DNA of 64,000 nt from Streptomyces olindensis (GCA_000696115.1 JJOH01000015.1:62001-126000); one strand, 5' to 3'. Shown: positions 9,343-17,200, numbered from the stretch's first letter. Notes: a model not told the origin generated them from the letters alone. Numbers and translations are program-made.

Positions 9343-9361
9343 GTCAAGAACGCGTCAAGAA
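9343..9361 (+). repeat. 11-bp-spaced direct repeat GTCAAGAA
   Basis: GTCAAGAA occurs at 9343-9350 and 9354-9361, exactly one helical turn apart, about 80 bp before the nhaA-like remnant. Direct repeats of this size and spacing are typical of OmpR-type or SARP activator sites (inference). It may be the surviving promoter of the decayed gene. Confidence 0.4.
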
Positions 9362-9442
9362 GGGCGCGGGGTGTGCCGGGAAGTCTGATCGGCGTCCGTA
9401 GGGCCGTGTGCCCATTTCGCCGACCCCCGGAGGATCGCCGCC

Positions 9443-9593
9443 TTGGCCGCCACCCCGCCCCGCACCCCGTTCCTCGGTCTGCTCTCCTGGCCCGAACGAC
9501 AGGCAGTGGCCCGCCGTACTGATCGCCTCGCCCACCGGGGACGCCGACACCATCCCCGACGTCCACCAGCGCACCGAAGCGGGCGGAGCATGA
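9443..9593 (+). pseudogene. Remnant of an nhaA-like Na+/H+ antiporter gene with a large internal deletion
   Basis: A GGAGGA ribosome-binding site (9430-9435) precedes TTG 9443. The first ~22 codons read like a Streptomyces NhaA N-terminus (TPPRTPFLGLLSWPERQ). After that the frame loses meaning. A second frame, offset by one base, reads GDADTIPDVHQRTEAGGA and stops at 9593, which resembles the DADGIPDVY-type tail of the same family. The roughly 400 codons expected between head and tail, including all membrane segments, are absent and the joint is out of frame. No function is expected. Identification is from memory of the family ends. The rest of 9216-9645 shows no intact gene. Confidence 0.5.
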
Positions 9594-9645
9594 CCCACCG
9601 CCACCGTGACGCGGCAGGCGGCGCCGATGGTGACCGCGGGTGGAC

Positions 9646-10737
9646 TCAACCGCCGGACGTCTGCCCCCGGCGCGGCGTCTGGGGCGACCTGGCGGCCTCC
9701 GCCTCCGCCTTGGCGTCGCTCACCGCGGCGGCGGCCTGTTTCCCGGCCTCGTCAGCGGCCGCGGCGGCGGCGGACGATACCGTCCAGCCCGCATCCAGCT
9801 CCGGGGTGCCGCCCTCGTCCGACAACGGGCCGGCACCGCCGCCGGCCGCTTCCTCGGGTCGCGCCGCCGGCTGGTCACCGAACGCGCGGGTGACGGTCCG
9901 CACCGCCTCGGTCAGCTCTCCCGGGATCACCCAGAAGGTGTTGTTGTCACTGCTCGCCAGGTGCGGCAGCGTCTCCAGGTACTTGTAGGCCAGGATCTTC
10001 GGGTCGGCGTTGTTGCGGTGGACGGCCTGGAAGACGAGCTCCACCGCCTTGGCCTCGCCGTCCGCCCGAAGGATCATGGCCTGCTGCGTGCCCTGCGCCT
10101 CCAGGATGTCCTTCTGCTTCGTGCCTTCCGCGGTGAGGATCTTGGCCTGCCGCTCCCCCTCGGCGTGCAGGATGGCCGCGCGCTTGTCCCGCTCGGCCCG
10201 CATCTGCTTCTCCATCGCCTCCTTGATGGTGGCCGGTGGATCGATGGCCTTGATCTCGACGCGGTTGACCCGGATGCCCCACTTGCCGGTGGCGTCGTCG
10301 AGGACCGCGCGCAGCCGGGAGTTGATCTCCTCGCGCGAGGTGAGCGTCTCCTCCAGGTCCATGCTGCCGATGACGTTCCGCAGCGTGGTCACGGTGAGCT
10401 GGTCGATCGCCTGCAGGTAGTCGGCGACCTCGTAGGCCGCCGCCCGTGGGTCGGTGATCTGGTAGTAGAGCACGGTGTCGATGTTCACCACGAGGTTGTC
10501 CTCGGTGATCACCGGCCTGGGATCGGACGAGTAGACCTGCTCGCGCACGTCGAGCTTGGTGTTGATGCGGTCGGCCACCGGCACGACCAGGTTCAGTCCG
10601 GGCTGCAGCGTCCGGCGGTACCGGCCGAACCGCTCGACGTTGTAGCGGCGCGCCTGCGGCACGATCCGCACGGTGGAGGCCACGAGGAAGACGACGACGA
10701 GGGCCGCCACGAGAATGGGGATGACAACTGGATCCAC
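9646..10737 (-). CDS. SPFH domain membrane protein (stomatin/QmcA-like)
   Basis: 363 residues from GTG 10737, with GGAGG 6 nt upstream. Residues 3-22 form a membrane anchor. The SPFH domain (about 25-190) contains RTLQPGLNLVVPVADRINTK and the stomatin motif DQLTVTTLRNVIGSMDLEET. A coiled coil follows (about 185-245), with AILHAEGERQAKILTAEG. The last 60 residues are an Ala/Glu/Gly-rich tail. Such proteins form membrane-bound cages, often around FtsH-type proteases. It is 29 bp downstream of an NfeD-like gene, its usual partner. This is the second SPFH gene within 6 kb; it is a different subfamily from the flotillin at 3483-5519. Confidence 0.92.
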   Translation of the reverse strand: MDPVVIPILVAALVVVFLVASTVRIVPQARRYNVERFGRYRRTLQPGLNLVVPVADRINTKLDVREQVYSSDPRPVITEDNLVVNIDTVLYYQITDPRAAAYEVADYLQAIDQLTVTTLRNVIGSMDLEETLTSREEINSRLRAVLDDATGKWGIRVNRVEIKAIDPPATIKEAMEKQMRAERDKRAAILHAEGERQAKILTAEGTKQKDILEAQGTQQAMILRADGEAKAVELVFQAVHRNNADPKILAYKYLETLPHLASSDNNTFWVIPGELTEAVRTVTRAFGDQPAARPEEAAGGGAGPLSDEGGTPELDAGWTVSSAAAAAADEAGKQAAAAVSDAKAEAEAARSPQTPRRGQTSGG

Positions 10738-10766
10738 AGTGCCTCCACTGCTGTGTGTTCAGCCGT

Positions 10767-11204
10767 TCACGGAAGGAGCTCGCGGGGGTAGACGATCGCC
10801 GTGGCCCCTTCGATCTCCATGACGTCCACCAACGCCCCCACCGGGATCACATGGCTCTCGTCGAGGGCGCGCGCGGACCACTCCTCCCCGGAGAGCTTGA
10901 TCAGGCCACGGGTCGCGGTGACCTCCTGCACGACCTCGGCCCGCTTGCCGATCAGCGCGTCACTGCCCTCGCGTACGAGGGGCTGCTGCGCCATCTGCCG
11001 CAGCGCCACCGGACGGACGACGACAAGGCCCGCCGCCGCTGCCGCCCCGAGGGCCAGGAGCTGGCCGAGGAGGCCGACGCCCACACCGGACACCACGGCG
11101 GCGACCAGCGCGGCGCCCGCCAGCAGGCCGAAGACGAGGGTCAGGGTGAAGAACTCCGCGACGCCCAGTGCCCCGGCGGCGAGCAGCCATACGAACCACG
11201 GCAT
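10767..11204 (-). CDS. NfeD-like membrane protein
   Basis: 145 residues from ATG 11204, with GGAGG upstream. There are two hydrophobic blocks (residues 2-45 and 50-70), then a soluble OB-fold-like C-terminus (about 80-145). It carries the NfeD pattern SDALIGKRAEVVQEVTATRG and GALVDVMEIEGATAIVYPRE. NfeD proteins bind SPFH proteins and influence membrane microdomain assembly. It lies directly upstream of the SPFH gene and is probably co-transcribed with it. Length is typical of the short NfeD class, which lacks the serine protease domain. Confidence 0.88.
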   Translation of the reverse strand: MPWFVWLLAAGALGVAEFFTLTLVFGLLAGAALVAAVVSGVGVGLLGQLLALGAAAAAGLVVVRPVALRQMAQQPLVREGSDALIGKRAEVVQEVTATRGLIKLSGEEWSARALDESHVIPVGALVDVMEIEGATAIVYPRELLP

Positions 11205-11284
11205 GGGATCGCCCTCCTTCCGGGGCCTTCTCCACCAAGGTACCGACCGGACCGGCCGCCGCCTACCGGCCGCCGCCCGCCCCG

Positions 11285-12028
11285 TCAGCGGTGCTCGGGA
11301 TTGTCCGCACCCGGGCGGCAGCCTGCGTCCCACTGCGAGCGCTGGTTGCCGTGGGCGGGGATGCCTCCGGCGCGCTTCAGCAGGGCCGCGAGGTGCATCA
11401 GGTTCCAGGTCATGAAGCTGGTGTTGCGGTTGGTGAAGTCGTTCTCCGGGCCGCCCGAGTCCGGGTCGAGGTACGACGGGCCGGGGCCGACCGCGCCGAT
11501 CCAGCCGGCGTCGGCCTGCGGCGGGATCGTGTAGCCGAGGTGCTGGAGGCTGTAAAGGACGTTCATCGCGCAGTGCTTCACGCCGTCCTCGTTGCCGGTG
11601 ATCAGACAGCCGCCGACGCGGCCGTAGTAGGCGTACTGCCCCTGTGTGTTGAGAAGGCTGGAACAGGCGTAGAGGCGCTCGATCACCTTCTTCGTCACGG
11701 AGCCGTTGTCGCCGAGCCAGATCGGCCCGGCGATGACCAGGATGTCCGCGGCCATCACCCGCTCGTACAGCGCGGGCCACTCGTCGGTGGCGAAGCCGTG
11801 TTCGGTCATGTCCGGGTAGACGCCGGGTGCGATGTCGTGGTCGACGGCGCGGATCTCGGACGTGGTGACCCCGCACGACATCATGATCGCCGCGCTCTTG
11901 TCGATCAGGCCCTGGGTGTGGCTGAGCTGCGGGGACGGTTTGAGGGTGCAGTTGATGTAGAGGGCGGTCAGGTCGTCGAAGCGGTACGCGGCGTCGGTGG
12001 CGGCGTCGGTGGAGGGTGCGGCTGTCAT
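11285..12028 (-). CDS. Flavodoxin-fold NAD(P)H-dependent oxidoreductase
   Basis: 247 residues from ATG 12028. A flavodoxin-like Rossmann fold is visible. LTALYINCTLKPSP starts strand 1 with the FMN phosphate loop. DILVIAGPIWLGDNGSVTKK is the typical FMN-binding loop after strand 3. GCLITGNEDGVKHCAM follows strand 4. Family members reduce quinones, azo compounds or iron, or serve as FMN-dependent electron carriers; the substrate here is unknown. The N-terminal 15 residues are an Ala/Thr-rich extension. It may share a transcript with the NfeD and SPFH genes 80 bp downstream, though a weak GC-rich hairpin lies between them. Confidence 0.85.
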   Translation of the reverse strand: MTAAPSTDAATDAAYRFDDLTALYINCTLKPSPQLSHTQGLIDKSAAIMMSCGVTTSEIRAVDHDIAPGVYPDMTEHGFATDEWPALYERVMAADILVIAGPIWLGDNGSVTKKVIERLYACSSLLNTQGQYAYYGRVGGCLITGNEDGVKHCAMNVLYSLQHLGYTIPPQADAGWIGAVGPGPSYLDPDSGGPENDFTNRNTSFMTWNLMHLAALLKRAGGIPAHGNQRSQWDAGCRPGADNPEHR

Positions 12029-12140
12029 GGGGGCAGCGTCTCGCGCGGATTCCGGTTTGTCCCGGTCCGACGCACACCCTCACGCCTTACGGAGTCATGA
12101 CGTACGGGCGCGCTCCCGTGGTGCGGTGCCTGGGCGTGCC

Positions 12141-12146
12141 TAGCGT
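12141..12146 (+). promoter_or_regulatory. -10 box of a leaderless promoter for the epimerase gene
   Basis: TAGCGT sits 7 nt before ATG 12154 and no ribosome-binding site exists, so the mRNA probably begins at or next to the start codon. Confidence 0.5.
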
Positions 12147-12153
12147 GGCCCCC

Positions 12154-13155
12154 ATGCGGGTACTGGTCACCGGCGGTGCCGGGTTCATCGGCTCTCATGT
12201 GGTGGAGGCGCTGACGGCGCGCGGGCACGAGGCGGTCGTCTTCGACGTACGGGAGGATCCCGGCGCCGACGTGCGGGACCCGGCGGCGGTCGCCCGCGCG
12301 CTCGCCGGTGTGGACGCCGTGTGTCACCAGGCCGCGATGGTCGGGCTCGGCAACGGGGTCCTCGATGCGGCGGAGTACGTCTCGCACAACGACCTCGGGA
12401 CCGCCGTCCTGCTCGCCGCCATGGCGGAGGCGGGGGTGCGGCGCCTGGTGCTGGCCGGGTCGATGGTCGTCTACGGGGAAGGGCGGTACGACTGCCCGCG
12501 GCACGGGGGCGTACGACCCGGGCCGCGGGCCGTCTCCGACCTCGACGCGGGACGGTTCGAGCCGCCGTGTCCGGTGTGCGGGGAGGACCTCGCCCCCGGG
12601 CTGGTCGACGAGGACGCCCCGGCCGACCCCCGGAACGTGTACGCGACGACCAAACTCGCCCAGGAGCACCTGGCCGCCGCCTGGGCCCGCTGCACGGGTG
12701 GGTCGGCCGTGACGCTGCGCTACCACAACGTGTACGGGCCCGGCATGCCCCGCGACACCCCGTACGCCGGTGTCGCCTCCTTCTTCCGCTCGGCGCTCGC
12801 CCGGGGCGAGGCCCCGCGGGTGTTCGAGGACGGGCGGCAGCGGCGGGACTTCGTGCACGTCCGGGACGTGGCGGCGGCCAACGTCTCCGCCCTGGAGGCC
12901 GCGTCGCCCTCGGGGGCACTCACGGCGTACAACACCGGCAGCGGTGACCCGCACACCGTCGGCGACATGGCGCGGGCGCTGGCCGCCGCGTCCGGCGGGC
13001 CCGAGCCGGTGGTCACCGGCGAGTACCGGCTCGGAGACGTACGGCACATCACCGCGGACTCGTCCCGGCTGCGGGAGGCGCTGGGCTGGAAGCCGGAGGT
13101 CGGCTTCGAGGAGGGCGTGGCGGAGTTCGCGCGGGCCGGAATGCGGGACGCATAG
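12154..13155 (+). CDS. NAD-dependent epimerase/dehydratase (extended SDR) with a Cys/His insert
   Basis: 333 residues from ATG 12154. VTGGAGFIGSHVVEAL is the NAD-binding loop, DVRDPAAV follows strand 3, and YATTK (Y163-x3-K167) is the catalytic pair. QRRDFVHVRDVA is the sugar-nucleotide epimerase signature. It resembles nucleotide-sugar 4-epimerases or dehydratases. Between the nucleotide loop and the catalytic Tyr there is an insert with C114-x2-H117 and C139-x2-C142, which could bind zinc; standard enzymes lack it. It starts from a leaderless promoter and opens a cluster with a GT2, a DUF2064 protein and a methyltransferase, so a role in building a surface glycan or secondary sugar is likely. 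The true substrate is unknown. Confidence 0.88.
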   Translation: MRVLVTGGAGFIGSHVVEALTARGHEAVVFDVREDPGADVRDPAAVARALAGVDAVCHQAAMVGLGNGVLDAAEYVSHNDLGTAVLLAAMAEAGVRRLVLAGSMVVYGEGRYDCPRHGGVRPGPRAVSDLDAGRFEPPCPVCGEDLAPGLVDEDAPADPRNVYATTKLAQEHLAAAWARCTGGSAVTLRYHNVYGPGMPRDTPYAGVASFFRSALARGEAPRVFEDGRQRRDFVHVRDVAAANVSALEAASPSGALTAYNTGSGDPHTVGDMARALAAASGGPEPVVTGEYRLGDVRHITADSSRLREALGWKPEVGFEEGVAEFARAGMRDA

Positions 13156-13372
13156 GACCGGTGGTGCTGCCCGCATCAGGAAGCGGCGGCGGGCAGCACC
13201 ACCTCGAAGCGGCAACCGCCGGGGATGGTGCGCACGGTGGCCCGGCCCTGGTGTGCCTCCCCTGCCCGGCACCGAGCGCCCGTCGGCGCCATGCTGAGCA
13301 CCGCCGGCGCCACCGCCCCCGACGTCCCTGTTTCGTAAGGAGCGTCAGTCCGGTATGCCCGATTCCCGTTCG

Positions 13373-13378
13373 TAGGGT
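13373..13378 (+). promoter_or_regulatory. -10 box of a leaderless promoter for the GT2 gene
   Basis: TAGGGT lies 7 nt before GTG 13386, again without a ribosome-binding site. Confidence 0.5.
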
Positions 13379-13385
13379 GAGACCT

Positions 13386-14087
13386 GTGACGACGACATCT
13401 GCGGATTCGGACGTCGACGTGGTGCTGCCCTGCCTGAACGAGGCCGAGGCCCTGCCCTGGGTGCTCGAACGGATCCCGCCGGGCTGGCGCGCACTCGTCG
13501 TCGACAACGGTTCCACCGACGGCTCCGACCGGGTGGCCCGTGCGTACGGCGCGACCGTCGTGCACGAGCCGCGCCGGGGCTTCGGCGCTGCCTGCCACGC
13601 CGGGCTGACCGCCGCCACCGCCGACGTGGTGTGCTTCTGCGACTGCGACGCCTCCCTCGACCCGTCGCTCCTCGTCCCCTTCGTCCGCGAAGTGCGCGGC
13701 GGCGAGGCCGACCTGGTGCTCGGGCGACGGCGACCGCGAGGCAGCGGCGCATGGCCCGCGCACGCCCGGGCCAGCAACCTCGCGCTCGCGCGGATGCTGC
13801 GCCGCCGCACCGGACTGCGGCTGCACGACCTCGGTCCCCTGCGCGCCGCCCGCCGCGAGCCGCTGCTCGCCCTCGGCCTCACCGACCGGCGCAGCGGCTA
13901 CCCGCTGCAGATGGTCGTCCACGCGGCCGACGCCGGCTGGCGGATCGCCGAGCACGACGTGCCCTACCTGCCGCGCACCGGAACCTCGAAGGTGACGGGC
14001 ACATGGCGGGGGACCTGGCAGGCCGTACGGGACATGAGCCGCGTGTTGAGCGAGGCCCCGGCAGACCGAGGAGGAACCGTCCGTTGA
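13386..14087 (+). CDS. Family 2 glycosyltransferase
   Basis: 233 residues from GTG 13386. The GT-A fold is clear: DVVLPCLNEAEALPWVLERI, then DNGSTDGSDRVA for the nucleotide, RRGFGAACHAGL, and CDCDASLDPSLL where the DxD-type metal site is expected. It has no membrane segment, so it differs from DPM1-type enzymes with C-terminal spans. It probably transfers a sugar from a nucleotide donor to a lipid or small acceptor on the cytoplasmic side. The downstream gene overlaps it by 4 bp, so both are translated together. Frames reading upstream of 13386 lack the fold and are not used. Confidence 0.9.
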   Translation: MTTTSADSDVDVVLPCLNEAEALPWVLERIPPGWRALVVDNGSTDGSDRVARAYGATVVHEPRRGFGAACHAGLTAATADVVCFCDCDASLDPSLLVPFVREVRGGEADLVLGRRRPRGSGAWPAHARASNLALARMLRRRTGLRLHDLGPLRAARREPLLALGLTDRRSGYPLQMVVHAADAGWRIAEHDVPYLPRTGTSKVTGTWRGTWQAVRDMSRVLSEAPADRGGTVR

Positions 14088-14710
14088 GTGGGTTGCCCAC
14101 GCTCCTGATCATCGCCAAGGAGCCGCGGCCCGGCCGGGTCAAGACCCGGCTCACGCCGCCGTTCACGCCGAAGGAGGCGGCCGAGCTGGCCGAGGCGGCC
14201 CTCGCGGACACCCTGCGCGCCGTGGCGGCCACGCCCGCCTCCCGGCACGTCCTCTGCCTCGACGGCACGCCCGGCCCCTGGCTGCCGCCCGGCTTCGACG
14301 TCGTACGGCAGTGCGCGGGCGGGCTGGACGAGCGGCTGGCGGACGCCTTCGCGCACTGTGACGGCCCGGCGCTGCTCATCGGCATGGACACCCCGCAGGT
14401 GACACCGGAGCTGCTCACCGTGGACTTCTCCGACTGCGACGCCCACTTCGGCCCGGCCGAGGACGGCGGCTACTGGGCCCTCGGCCTGGCACGCCCCGAC
14501 CCCACCCTGCTGCGGGGCGTCCCCATGTCCACGTCCATGACGGGAGCGGTCCAGCGGAACCGGCTCGTCAGCGCAGGCCTGAGGGTGCGGGACCTGCCCC
14601 GGTTGCGGGACGTCGACACGGCCGCCGACGCCCACGCCGTCGCCGCGCTCGCCCCGCACGGGACGTTCGCGGCCCGGCTGACCCGGTACCGGACGGCGCG
14701 GCGCCCATGA
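14084..14710 (+). CDS. DUF2064 (TIGR04282-type) glycosyltransferase-like protein
   Basis: 208 residues from TTG 14084, with GAGGAGGAAC upstream; it overlaps the GT2 stop. LLIIAKEPRPGRVKTRLTPP near the N-terminus is the nucleotide-binding signature of the family. LLIGMDTPQVTPELL and FGPAEDGGYWALGL complete the GT-A-like core. Family members were named for arsenosugar biosynthesis, but most occur next to GT2 enzymes with unknown donors, as here. No arsenic genes are present in the window, so that name should not be carried over. Overlaps the methyltransferase start by 4 bp. Confidence 0.87.
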   Translation: MSGLPTLLIIAKEPRPGRVKTRLTPPFTPKEAAELAEAALADTLRAVAATPASRHVLCLDGTPGPWLPPGFDVVRQCAGGLDERLADAFAHCDGPALLIGMDTPQVTPELLTVDFSDCDAHFGPAEDGGYWALGLARPDPTLLRGVPMSTSMTGAVQRNRLVSAGLRVRDLPRLRDVDTAADAHAVAALAPHGTFAARLTRYRTARRP

Positions 14711-15459
14711 CCACGACACCCGCGGCCTGGGCCGCCGCCGACCCCTACGCCACCGCCCTGCGCGCGGGCCGTGGCCCGCTGTTCCTGCGCCGCGCCGACG
14801 GCTGGCTGCTCCCGCTCGACGTGGAACGCTGGTGCGCGCACGCCGACCCCGTCGACCGGGACGTGCTGGACCGGTGCGAGGGCAGCGTGCTGGACGTCGG
14901 CTGCGGACCCGGCCGCCTGGTCGCGGAACTCGCCGCCCGCGGCCGGACCGTGCTCGGCATCGACGTCAGCGAGACCGCCGTACACCACGCCGTACGGATC
15001 GGGGGCCGGGCACTGCGGCGCTCCGTCTTCGATCCCCTGCCCGGCGAGGGCCGCTGGGGCACCGTCCTGCTCATGGACGGCAACGTCGGCATCGGAGGCG
15101 ATCCGCGCGCCCTGCTGAACCGGGTGGCCGAACTCCTCTCCCCCGGAGGTTTGTTGATCGCCGAGACCGCGCCGGTGGACATCGACGAGCGCGTCGAGGT
15201 GCAGGTCGTCGACGTCATCCACAGCTGTGGACCGGGCGGTGCGTTCCCCTGGGCGCGGCTCGGTACGCCGGCCCTGCTGCGGCAGGCCCGCCGGGCGGGG
15301 TGGCGGGCCGCCGGTCAGTGGGTGGCCGGCGGGCGCTGCTTCGTCGCCCTGCGCAGCCGCAGCGCCAGCAGCAGCGCCGCTGCGCCGAAGAGTACGGCGG
15401 TGATCAGCAGCCAGCGGGCGAGGAAACCGTCCGGCGAGAGACCGGTGCCCAGGCGGTAG
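14707..15459 (+). CDS. Class I SAM-dependent methyltransferase with antisense-coded tail
   Basis: 250 residues from ATG 14707, overlapping the previous stop. VLDVGCGPGRLVAELAARG is motif I. DVSETAVHHAV is motif II. VLLMDGNVGIGGD is where motif post-II is expected, followed by LLSPGGLLIAET. It probably methylates a product of the sugar cluster. The natural end seems to be near residue 215 (GGRCFVALR). The last ~35 residues are Ser/Ala/Arg-rich and overlap the convergent membrane-protein gene by 145 bp, so this tail may be a read-through over a lost stop codon. Confidence 0.85.
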   Translation: MTTTPAAWAAADPYATALRAGRGPLFLRRADGWLLPLDVERWCAHADPVDRDVLDRCEGSVLDVGCGPGRLVAELAARGRTVLGIDVSETAVHHAVRIGGRALRRSVFDPLPGEGRWGTVLLMDGNVGIGGDPRALLNRVAELLSPGGLLIAETAPVDIDERVEVQVVDVIHSCGPGGAFPWARLGTPALLRQARRAGWRAAGQWVAGGRCFVALRSRSASSSAAAPKSTAVISSQRARKPSGERPVPRR

Positions 15460-15815
15460 CGCCGCTCCACCCTCCCGCTGATCAGCGGGAACCACACGAG
15501 CAGGAGCAGGCCGGACAGGGCCGCCGGGACGCGGACGTACAGGGCACGGTCCCGGTGGCCTGTCGCGTCCAGCCCCCGGACGACGGACCGGTCCGCCACC
15601 GCGTACAGCGGCAGCAGCACGAGGTCGTGCAGCAGCGCCGCCCCCACGAACCACACGGCCACCGCGAACCAGTCGTCGGCGAGGAGGCGGACGCCCGCGT
15701 AGCCGGTGAGGGCGAACGAGGCGCCGAGCAGCAGAAGCCGGAAGGGACTTCCGACGGGGACCCCGCGTCGCACCATGGGTTTCCCGGGCCGCAGCGCTGG
15801 TTTCCTGGGTCGCAT
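15315..15815 (-). CDS. Four-span membrane protein of unknown function
   Basis: 166 residues from ATG 15815, overlapping the stop of the molybdopterin oxidoreductase gene by an ATGA. About four membrane segments are visible (residues 20-40, 44-62, 92-110, 135-155), between Arg-rich cytoplasmic loops. Conserved features include the HDLVLLPLYAVADR loop and a YVRVPAALSGLLLLVWFPLI segment. I do not recognise a family function. Overlap and order suggest it serves with the oxidoreductase, perhaps as a membrane anchor or electron partner (inference). Its 3' end runs 145 bp into the methyltransferase on the other strand. Confidence 0.75.
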   Translation of the reverse strand: MRPRKPALRPGKPMVRRGVPVGSPFRLLLLGASFALTGYAGVRLLADDWFAVAVWFVGAALLHDLVLLPLYAVADRSVVRGLDATGHRDRALYVRVPAALSGLLLLVWFPLISGRVERRYRLGTGLSPDGFLARWLLITAVLFGAAALLLALRLRRATKQRPPATH

Positions 15816-17086
15816 CACAGATCTCCGAACGTCATGCGGGCCACCCACTTGGTGTTCAGCACGCCGGGCGCCGCGGGCACGATGATCCGCGCCGGGAAGC
15901 CATGGTCGGGGGAGAGGTCCTCGCCGTTGACGTACAGGGCGAGCAGGGAGCGCGGGTCGGCTACCTGATTGGCCCGCAGGGCGGCACGGCGGAAGGCTCC
16001 GCGCCGCTGGAGGGACTCGATGAGCACATCCGGCGGGTCCTCGTCGTACCCGACGAGCGCGGCGAGGTCGCGCAGCCGCACCCCACGCCACCACTGGTCG
16101 GACGTCGACCAGCCCTCGACGCAGGCGATGGGCAGCGCCGCGCTGTGCAGGGGAAGCCGGGCCAACCGGGCACGGCTCAGATGGACGGTGCCGGTGCGTC
16201 CGGTCACGACGAGGCGCCAGGCGTCCTCGGTCGTCTCCACCGGATCGATTCCGGCGTACCGGGCCGTCTTGTTGATCTGGAAGCCGTTCGGGCCGCTGCC
16301 CGGGTCGGCTCCGCCGTGCGGGGCCAGCAGGGCGGTGCGCCGCAGCAGCCCGTCGAAGCTCTGCCCGACGGTGGTGGCGAACAGCAGCAGCGAGCCGCCC
16401 CCGACGAACCACAGGGCGCCGCGCCGGGAGACGGTCGGCGGGTCCGGGCGCGGGGAGACCAGATCGGACGGGAGCGGATCCCGCGGGACCGGATCGGGCG
16501 GGACACGATCCGGCAGGGTTTCCTCCCGCAGCCGGCGCAGGTTGCGCAGGGCCGCGGGCGCCTTCAGGACGACGTGGGCGGCGAACGCGGCGATGAACAC
16601 CCAGGCCCCGTAGAAGTGCAGGGTGTAGAAGGAGCCCGGGAAGACGTAGTCCAGCTGGATGTTGAGCACGCCCGTCACGAACTCGAACAGCGCACCCCCG
16701 ACCAGGAGCAACAGCGAGATCCGCTCCAGCGCGTGCGCGAGCGAGCGGGCCGGGGGCAGCTCGAACAGCCTCGGGATCACCGACCACAGCTTGGCCAGCA
16801 GCACGGGGATCAGCGTGATTCCGAGCGTGACGTGGACGCCCTGGTTGAGCCGGTAGAGCCAGTGCGGGTCCGTCGGCCAGGAGAACAGGTAGAAGCCGAG
16901 GATCCCCTTCTCCGGGGTCTTGTCGTTCACCGAGGCCAGATTCGGGTTGTAGGCGGCGTAGGACACCAGCCCCGTCACGAACAGCACTGTGACCCCGCCG
17001 AGCAGGACGACGCCCAGCACCGAGGTCAGCCACGGGCCGCGCAGGGGACTGCGCCAGAAGCCCGGCGAGGAAGGAGACCGTGTCAT
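15815..17086 (-). CDS. Membrane-anchored molybdopterin-dependent oxidoreductase (sulfite-oxidase fold) with cytochrome b561-like N-terminus
   Basis: 423 residues from ATG 17086. The N-terminal half has about four membrane segments with His residues suited to haem (HWLYRLNQGVHVTLG, LHFYGAWVFIAAFAAHVV). After a Pro/Asp-rich linker (about 195-225) a fifth segment follows. Then the sulfite-oxidase-type molybdopterin domain (about 260-423) contains NGFQINKTARYAGI and IACVEGWSTSDQWWRGV, whose Cys would bind molybdenum. The joined b-type cytochrome would pass electrons directly between quinone and the periplasmic site. A TACGGT box lies 6 nt before the ATG, so the mRNA is probably leaderless. The native substrate is unknown. 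Confidence 0.87.
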   Translation of the reverse strand: MTRSPSSPGFWRSPLRGPWLTSVLGVVLLGGVTVLFVTGLVSYAAYNPNLASVNDKTPEKGILGFYLFSWPTDPHWLYRLNQGVHVTLGITLIPVLLAKLWSVIPRLFELPPARSLAHALERISLLLLVGGALFEFVTGVLNIQLDYVFPGSFYTLHFYGAWVFIAAFAAHVVLKAPAALRNLRRLREETLPDRVPPDPVPRDPLPSDLVSPRPDPPTVSRRGALWFVGGGSLLLFATTVGQSFDGLLRRTALLAPHGGADPGSGPNGFQINKTARYAGIDPVETTEDAWRLVVTGRTGTVHLSRARLARLPLHSAALPIACVEGWSTSDQWWRGVRLRDLAALVGYDEDPPDVLIESLQRRGAFRRAALRANQVADPRSLLALYVNGEDLSPDHGFPARIIVPAAPGVLNTKWVARMTFGDL

Positions 17087-17092
17087 GGCCCG

Positions 17093-17098
17093 ACCGTA
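17093..17098 (-). promoter_or_regulatory. -10 box of a leaderless promoter for the oxidoreductase gene
   Basis: Reads TACGGT on the minus strand, 6 nt before ATG 17086. It faces the divergent leaderless promoter at 17189-17194, about 100 bp away. Confidence 0.45.
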
Positions 17099-17188
17099 GG
17101 CCCGGCCCACCCCCGGAACGGCTCCGCGGCCCATGACGAAACGCTGACATCCGGCCCGGACGGAGGTACTTCCCCCCATCACCCGGCC

Positions 17189-17194
17189 TAGCGT
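17189..17194 (+). promoter_or_regulatory. -10 box of a leaderless promoter for the GT-C-like gene
   Basis: TAGCGT lies 6 nt before GTG 17201, with no ribosome-binding site. Confidence 0.5.
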
Positions 17195-17200
17195 GCGGAT

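Noticed and set aside
7689..9566. Minus-strand 625-residue frame
   Set aside because: It is the complement of the symporter gene and rich in Asp/Gly/Ala repeats typical of shadows.
11205..12083. N-terminal extension of the NfeD frame up to 12083
   Set aside because: The upstream part is a shadow of the flavodoxin-like gene; the NfeD protein starts at ATG 11204 with a good ribosome-binding site.
12025..13272. Minus-strand 415-residue frame over the epimerase gene
   Set aside because: Antisense of a clear SDR enzyme; no domain.
14084..14710. Arsenosugar biosynthesis function for the DUF2064 protein
   Set aside because: The family name implies it, but no arsenic methylation or resistance gene is in the window.
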